DNA of 62,211 nucleotides from Symbiobacterium sp. Lineage in GTDB: Bacteria; Bacillota; Sulfobacillia; UBA995; UBA9673. Of this stretch, positions 57,770 to 62,211 are shown piece by piece; the stretch's first letter is position 1; each line of letters starts with the position of its first letter. A program made the position numbers and the translations under genes. Under the pieces are notes generated by a model. It was not told the DNA's origin and did no database searches. It saw nothing but the letters and a program-made list of their open reading frames with translations. Where the stretch lies: the NCBI GenBank assembly GCA_020725405.1, contig DYFB01000077.1, positions 1-62,211 of the forward strand, in the 5' to 3' direction.

Positions 57770-58623
57770 CGCGCAACCTCCACCGCACTCTTCTCGGCTG
57801 CGGCGTCGTGGTCCTCGTCGTCAGCCTGGGTCTTAACGTCTGGGCGGCCCTGATGATCTCCCGTCTGACTGAGGCCATCGACAAGGTGAAGGCGGCTGCC
57901 GCGAGCCGGGCGGCCGTCCTCGAAGGGCTTCTTGCCGAGCTCAGCGGGGAGGTCGACCGCCTGAAGTCCCCCCCCTGGGTGAGCCGCCTGTCCGAGACCA
58001 TGGACGCGGAGGGCTACGAGCCGGGAGGCCCGGTCCGGGTGACCCTGGCTTGGGCCCTCCTCGAGCTCGACCCCGGGGCCGAGGTGAGGGTCGTTTACAT
58101 GCCGACCGACGACCCGGCCGCCGGCCGCGAGGTGAGGGCCCAAGGCGTCGGCGGCCTCAGCTTCACGGTCACCCTCGAACTCCCGCCGGAGACGGACTGG
58201 CAGTACCAGATCGTCGGGGTCGTGGGCGGAGTGCGGCGCGCTTCGGCCGTGCGTCAGCTCGACCTCAGGTCCAGGCTGGGGCCGGGGAAGCTGGCTGTCC
58301 GCCGGACGGTGGCCACAGGCCAGGCCCTGGTCTACGAGGTCAGGCAGGAGCCGGTGCCCCTCCTGGCGGCCCACCGGGTGACGGCGGTCCGGGCAAGCTA
58401 CCGGACCCGGGACGGGGTCGCCCACCTCGTCCAGGTCTACCGCGAAGACGACGAAGCTCCCGGCGGGGACGAGACCGGGGCCCTGCGCTGGGGCCTCTAC
58501 GTCGGAACGGGCCAGCCCGGGGAGCTCACTCTGGAGGTCACCTTCGGCGAGGACCTGACCCGGACGTTCACTCTGGGGTCGGACCTCGACGGGACCGTCG
58601 TCCTGGAGGCGGGCGGCGGGTAG
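57766..58623 (+). CDS. Hypothetical membrane-anchored protein of the sdh operon
   Basis: 285 aa, no family recognised. One N-terminal membrane helix (LLGCGVVVLVVSLGLNVWAALMI), a short coiled coil (LTEAIDKVKAAAASRAAVLEGLLAEL), then two beta-rich segments that look like Ig-type sandwiches (VRVTLAWALLELDPGAEVRVVYMP..., LVYEVRQEPVPLLAAHRVTAVRASYR...). Most of it faces outward. It starts with ATG overlapping the sdhB stop, so it is translationally coupled and could assist the complex, though nothing in it shows this. Confidence 0.75.
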   Translation: MTRNLHRTLLGCGVVVLVVSLGLNVWAALMISRLTEAIDKVKAAAASRAAVLEGLLAELSGEVDRLKSPPWVSRLSETMDAEGYEPGGPVRVTLAWALLELDPGAEVRVVYMPTDDPAAGREVRAQGVGGLSFTVTLELPPETDWQYQIVGVVGGVRRASAVRQLDLRSRLGPGKLAVRRTVATGQALVYEVRQEPVPLLAAHRVTAVRASYRTRDGVAHLVQVYREDDEAPGGDETGALRWGLYVGTGQPGELTLEVTFGEDLTRTFTLGSDLDGTVVLEAGGG

Positions 58624-58654
58624 GCTGGGCTCTGAACGTCCTTGCCTAGCAGGC

Positions 58655-59677
58655 TCACCTTTCGCGGAGGCGCCGCCTCACGGCCTTCTCGCGGGCGGCA
58701 AACCCCTCCCAGGTGTCCTCGAGCGACTTCCTGGCGATGGACAGCCCCTTCACCTTCCCGACCGCCTCCATGTAGGGTTCCTGGAGGCGCGTCCCCTGGA
58801 GGTTGTACAGCCCCCAGACGAGGGCTCCCAGAAGGGCCAGGAAGGGGATGATCCGCAGGGCCGCCGGGCGGTCGAGGAAGAGGACGGCGGAGAACGATAG
58901 GATCAGGAAAGCGAGCCCGACCGTTCCGGCCCCGCGTCCGCCGTAGAGGGGGTTTTCTCGGATGGCCCAGGCCCGGTCCTCGAGTTTCCTGAGCCTCGGC
59001 CCCCATTCGTCGAGCTCGCGCTCGACCTCGGCCAGGCGCGCCCGGTATTCGCTCAGGACCTTCTCGTGGAGAAGGTCGATCGCCCTGCCGAGCTTCAGGT
59101 CGAGGGACAGGACCGTCCTCGCGTCGTCGGGGCCGGCTTCGGCCAGCTCCGCACTGAGACCATCGAGGGACTCAACGAAGCTCTCGCGGGTGGGTTCGCC
59201 CAGGTACGGGGCTGCGGAGACGAGCCCACGGGCCTGCGCCAGCCCGGCTGCGAGTCGGTCGCGGGTCTCCCGCAGGAGCTCGGGAGCCCAGAGTGAGGCC
59301 GGCTCCTGCTCCGCCGCGGGTGGACCCGCCGGATCGGCGGCGGTGATGTCGGCTATTCGCTTCCGAACGTGCTGGGTGAGTTCCGGCCCGAGCACAGGCC
59401 GGAGGGGCGGAGAGGCCCTGTCCCACGGGAAGAGCCTCTCCATCACCGCGGTCCTGACCGCGGCCGCCGCTTCCTCGAGGGACAGGGCTCCCGGCTCCTC
59501 GGCCGCCAGCCCAGCCACGGTTTCGGCGGCGGAGTCGAGCCTGCCGAAGACCTCGCGCCTGGTGTCTTCGTCCGTCTCGAAGAGCTCGTTACCGACGAGG
59601 AGGTCCGCCAGCTCGTCCCGCCAGCGGCGGATGACCGCCACGGCCCACCGGAGATAGGGCGCACTTGAGCCCGCCAT
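58655..59677 (-). CDS. Hypothetical membrane protein with long helical domain
   Basis: 340 aa, no family recognised. Residues 1-240 are charged and helical with heptad-like stretches (VERELDEWGPRLRKLEDRAW), followed by two adjacent membrane helices (GTVGLAFLILSFSAVLFL and ALRIIPFLALLGALVWGLYNL) and a basic C-terminus (VRRRLRER). ATG start, weak SD (GGACGG). Convergent with the sdh operon; 30 bp separate the stops. It may be a surface or envelope-associated factor; function unknown. Confidence 0.75.
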   Translation of the reverse strand: MAGSSAPYLRWAVAVIRRWRDELADLLVGNELFETDEDTRREVFGRLDSAAETVAGLAAEEPGALSLEEAAAAVRTAVMERLFPWDRASPPLRPVLGPELTQHVRKRIADITAADPAGPPAAEQEPASLWAPELLRETRDRLAAGLAQARGLVSAAPYLGEPTRESFVESLDGLSAELAEAGPDDARTVLSLDLKLGRAIDLLHEKVLSEYRARLAEVERELDEWGPRLRKLEDRAWAIRENPLYGGRGAGTVGLAFLILSFSAVLFLDRPAALRIIPFLALLGALVWGLYNLQGTRLQEPYMEAVGKVKGLSIARKSLEDTWEGFAAREKAVRRRLRER

Positions 59678-59880
59678 GCCATCGACCGTCCGTTCCCGGG
59701 AGGTCCCGAGCGTGAGGGCACGCCTGAGCCAGGCTTGCGGAGGCTCTTTCTACGCCGGAGCTGCCGGAACCTCCCAGGACCCGGGCCACGTCGAGAGCAG
59801 GGCGCCGAGGGGTTCAGGCCTCTCGGGTTCACCCCCGCCCCCGCCGTGTTGAGTCGTGTCGCCGGGCGGCCTCCGCCCGC

Positions 59881-61593
59881 CTACCTCACCTCGGCCCTCT
59901 TGCGGTGCTCCTCCTCGGCCAGGACGCGCCTTAAGACCTTGCCGACGATGGTCCGGGGGAGTTCGGAGCGGAACTCCACGTACTTGGGCACCTTGTACCG
60001 GGCCAGCTTGCCGCGGCAGTACTCGATGACCTCCTCGGCCGTGAGCTGGTGGCCGGGCTTGGTCACGATGAAGACCTTGACCGTCTCGCCGCGGTACTCG
60101 TCCGGCACGCCGATAGCCGCCGCCTCGAGGATGGCCGGGTGCTCGTAGAGGACCTCGTCGATCTCGCGGGGGTAGATGTTGAAGCCGCCGGCGAGGATCA
60201 TCTCCTTCTTGCGGTCGACGATGTAGGTGTAGCCGTCCTCGTCCATCCTGGCGATGTCGCCGGTGTAGAGCCAGCCGTCGCGGATGGTCTGGGCCGTCTC
60301 GTCGGGGCGGTTCCAGTAGCCCTTCATGACCTGTGGGCCCTTCAGGATGAGCTCGCCGGTCTCGCCGACCGGGACCTCCCTCCCGCCGGTCTCGACATCG
60401 ACGACCCTGGAGACGGTGTCCGGGAGGGGTAGGCCGATGCTCCCCTCCTTGCGCCGGCCGAAGAGCGGGTTGGAGTGGGTGACGGGCGAAGCCTCGGAGA
60501 GACCGTAGCCCTCGGAGAGGTAGGCTCCGGTGACCTCCTCGAACTTCTTCTGCACCTCGACCGGGAGCGGGGCCGACCCCGAGAGGCAGGCGTTGACGGA
60601 CTTGAGGTTGTACTTCTTGACGTCCGGGTGCGAGTTGATGGCGATGTACATCGTCGGCGCCCCGGGGAAGAGGGTCGGCTTCCACTTGTCGATGGCCTTG
60701 AGGATGTCCTCGACGATGAAGCGCGGCTGGAGGACCATCGTGGCCCCGATGGCCGAGGCGAGGTTCAGGCAGCAGGTCATACCGTAGCTGTGGAAGAGGG
60801 GCAGGACGGTCATGATGACCTCCTGACCCATACGAGTCTCCGGGTACCAGCAATAGACCTGCGTGGCGTTGACCACCATGTTGCGGTGGGTGAGCATGCA
60901 CCCCTTGGAAACGCCCGTAGTCCCGCCCGTGTACTGGAGGCAGCAGAGGTCCTCGGCTGGGTCGAACTCGATCTCCGGCGGCCGGGGCTGGTAGCGTTTC
61001 AGGAGTTCCGTGAACTGGTGGTGCCCCGGGCCGGAGGGCGCCTGGACGTAGGTGCCCTCCTTCCTGGCCTTGATGGGGTAGAGCTGGTTCAGGGGGAAGG
61101 GTAGGAAGTCCTTGATACCGGTCCAGACGCAGGTCTCGAGCCCGGCCGCCTCCCTGACGTTCATGATGCGTTGAGACAAGAGGTCGAGCCCGATGATGAT
61201 CTTCGCCCCGGCGTCGCGGATCTGGTGCTCGATCTCCCGCTCCACGTAGAGCGGGTTCATGGCCACGATGACCCCGCCCGCCTTGGAGACGGCGTAGTAG
61301 GAGATGACCATCTGCGGGCAGTTCGGGAGCATGACCGCGATACGGTCGCCCTTCCTCAGCCCGAGGTCGGCCAGCGCCGCGGCCAGGCGGTAGACCTTGT
61401 CCAGGAGCTGGCGGAAGGTCAGCTTCCCGCCCATGAAGATGGTGGCCGTGCGGTCGGGGAACTCCCGCGCCGCCTTCTCGAGGAGCCCGTGGACCGGGAT
61501 GTCCGGGTACTCCAGGTGACGCGGCACCCCCTCGGGGTAGTTCGCCTGCCATCTCTCCTCCCAATTCGGCGCGCCTTCTCTGGTCTTGGCCAC
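59881..61593 (-). CDS. fadD: Long-chain fatty acid-CoA ligase (AMP-forming)
   Basis: 570-aa acyl-adenylate-forming enzyme activating fatty acids to acyl-CoA. Motifs: YTGGTTGVSKGCMLTHRNM (P-loop), LPLFHSYGM, EGYGLSEASPVT, GWLYTGDIARMDEDGY, VDRKKEMILAGGFNIYPREID and the catalytic Lys in RTIVGKVLRRVL. GTG start with GGAGGAAGGA 3 nt upstream. No other fatty-acid oxidation gene is adjacent. Substrate chain length is unproven. The 203 bases upstream of the neighbouring gene hold no recognised feature. Confidence 0.94.
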   Translation of the reverse strand: MAKTREGAPNWEERWQANYPEGVPRHLEYPDIPVHGLLEKAAREFPDRTATIFMGGKLTFRQLLDKVYRLAAALADLGLRKGDRIAVMLPNCPQMVISYYAVSKAGGVIVAMNPLYVEREIEHQIRDAGAKIIIGLDLLSQRIMNVREAAGLETCVWTGIKDFLPFPLNQLYPIKARKEGTYVQAPSGPGHHQFTELLKRYQPRPPEIEFDPAEDLCCLQYTGGTTGVSKGCMLTHRNMVVNATQVYCWYPETRMGQEVIMTVLPLFHSYGMTCCLNLASAIGATMVLQPRFIVEDILKAIDKWKPTLFPGAPTMYIAINSHPDVKKYNLKSVNACLSGSAPLPVEVQKKFEEVTGAYLSEGYGLSEASPVTHSNPLFGRRKEGSIGLPLPDTVSRVVDVETGGREVPVGETGELILKGPQVMKGYWNRPDETAQTIRDGWLYTGDIARMDEDGYTYIVDRKKEMILAGGFNIYPREIDEVLYEHPAILEAAAIGVPDEYRGETVKVFIVTKPGHQLTAEEVIEYCRGKLARYKVPKYVEFRSELPRTIVGKVLRRVLAEEEHRKRAEVR

Positions 61594-61648
61594 TTCGTCC
61601 TTCCTCCTTCCGTGTTGCCCAGCAGGCCTACAAGGCGACGGTGCCGTG

Positions 61649-62054
61649 TCATAATTGGCTGAGAAGCCTGACGAATTCCTTCCGTGGCGGGCGGGAGTTC
61701 GAGCATTCGAGCCGACCGGGCGGCCAGGCGAGTCGACCGGGCGGCCAGGCGGGGAGGTCCCACGCCGGGCCGACCCGACGGCTGTCCCCCTCGGGGTAGG
61801 GGTCGTAGATGTCCATCACGAGGAGCATGGCCTTGCTGTTGAGACTGCGGATCTCGGCGAGGGTGGTCGGGAAGTTCTGGCGGAGGTTGTTCAGGTTCAC
61901 CCAGAGCCCCCACGGCCAGCGAATCGCCGAGGGCGACGCAGGACGGCTTGGGAGCCGGTTTCGCGGCCAGGGCCGCGCCCGGGCAGGCCGTAAGCGTCAC
62001 GCTCAGGGCGAAGGCCGCCAGAACGGCCGGGCCGATGATACGCTTTGCCTTCAT
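61649..62054 (-). pseudogene. Decayed SGNH (GDSL) hydrolase lipoprotein
   Basis: The start is intact: AAGGAGGGAGAGG, then ATG at 62054, a signal peptide with lipobox-like LTAC, and CVALGDSLAVG, the SGNH block I. After about 47 codons homology jumps to another frame: VNLNNLRQNFPTTLAEIRSLN and AMLLVMDIYDPYPEGD, a typical mid-domain part of GDSL esterases. About 70 residues including the GxND block are missing, and the C-terminus is replaced by WPPGRLAWPPGRL from a small tandem repeat before TGA at 61649. An internal deletion with a frameshift has inactivated the gene. Confidence 0.75.
61713..61750 (-). repeat. Two 21-bp direct repeats in the decayed esterase tail
   Basis: GACCGGGCGGCCAGGCG occurs twice in tandem, 21 bp apart, encoding WPPGRLA. 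It sits exactly where the esterase's C-terminal homology ends. Confidence 0.7.
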
Positions 62055-62081
62055 CCTCTCCCTCCTTTCGCGTCGTGAACG

Positions 62082-62211
62082 CGACCCACGTGCAGGCTGG
62101 GAGGGGGTGCAGACTGTGGGAGGGGGTGCAGACTATGGAACGGGGTGCAGACTATGGGAGGGGGTGCAGACTGTGGGAGGGGGTGCAGACTGTGGGAGGG
62201 GGTGCAGACTG
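62082..62211. repeat. 19-bp tandem repeat array, cut by the window edge
   Basis: Five complete 19-bp units of GAGGGGGTGCAGACTGTGG start at 62101, followed by a 16-base partial unit at the window end; a more degenerate unit precedes them (62082-62100). Units 1, 4 and 5 are identical or nearly so. Array length is unknown. It lies just upstream of the decayed esterase. Confidence 0.93.

Noticed and set aside
62101-62211. CRISPR repeat-spacer structure at the right edge
   Set aside because: The 19-mers are directly adjacent; there are no unique spacers and no cas genes.
1-62211. tRNA or rRNA genes and insertion sequences
   Set aside because: No cloverleaf with a CCA end, rRNA block, transposase or terminal inverted repeat could be recognised by eye; a tRNAscan or ISfinder run would settle it.

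Overview
The window looks like a chromosomal segment of a high-GC (roughly two thirds G+C by eye), Gram-positive, endospore-forming member of the Bacillota. Three things point that way: a canonical tryptophan T-box leader, a PdaB-type sporulation polysaccharide deacetylase with a CBO0543-like membrane protein nearby, and an SLH-anchored GH18 enzyme. About 58 protein genes, three probable gene remnants and no rRNA or tRNA genes were recognised. Genes are tightly packed, with many 1-14 bp overlaps within operons and several tail-to-tail overlaps.

Region 1 (about 0.1-14.1 kb) is a surface-glycan island. It holds a Gmd/Rmd-like dehydrogenase, a complete dTDP-L-rhamnose set (long-form RmlA, RmlD, RmlC-like, RmlB), a CDP-glucose branch (RfbF, RfbG), a GT2, a GT4, a methyltransferase and two paralogous CgeB-like glycosyltransferases that flank most of the island in inverted orientation. 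A DUF2339 membrane protein and a fucose-isomerase-like protein lie at its left edge. The glycan probably decorates the S-layer or secondary wall polymer.

Region 2 (14.2-25.1 kb) holds trpS (probably leaderless), a CapA-family protein, the SLH-GH18 enzyme, a PAP2 phosphatase, a UPF0178 protein, an IscU-TrmO fusion, glycine C-acetyltransferase, an alpha/beta hydrolase, and a sensor kinase with a single-domain response regulator.

Region 3 (25.1-27.5 kb) is the most interesting part. A Trp T-box (specifier UGG) controls a TrpB2-type tryptophan synthase beta subunit. Its stop overlaps (ATGA) a small ParB-fold protein resembling free-serine kinases. TrpB2 enzymes are known to prefer O-phosphoserine, so the pair may be a self-contained phosphoserine-to-tryptophan module.

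Region 4 (27.5-46.5 kb) is mixed metabolism: a truncated ATPase, a quinate-5-dehydrogenase-like protein, MATE and MFS exporters, an MBL hydrolase, a PIG-L deacetylase, SHMT, an M3-like peptidase whose domain starts upstream of any normal start codon, a mini-thioredoxin, alanine-glyoxylate aminotransferase, two amidohydrolases (one without its metal ligands), PdaB, a frameshifted pseudogene, a BadF-type activase, DUF192 and an EamA transporter.

Region 5 (46.5-62.2 kb) is central carbon metabolism: ADP-forming acyl-CoA synthetase, an AhbA/B-like tandem HTH protein, DUF3870, NUDIX, two-subunit class I fumarase, malic enzyme, sdhCDAB and a long-chain acyl-CoA ligase. Together the fumarase, malic enzyme and SDH genes connect succinate, fumarate, malate and pyruvate. 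The right edge holds a decayed SGNH hydrolase and a 19-bp tandem array that runs off the window.

Short tandem repeats (units of 7, 9, 15, 19 and 26 bp) recur between genes across the window. Start sites were re-chosen from Shine-Dalgarno (SD) spacing where the ORF track was too long or too short. No database search was possible, so family names rest on recognised motifs.
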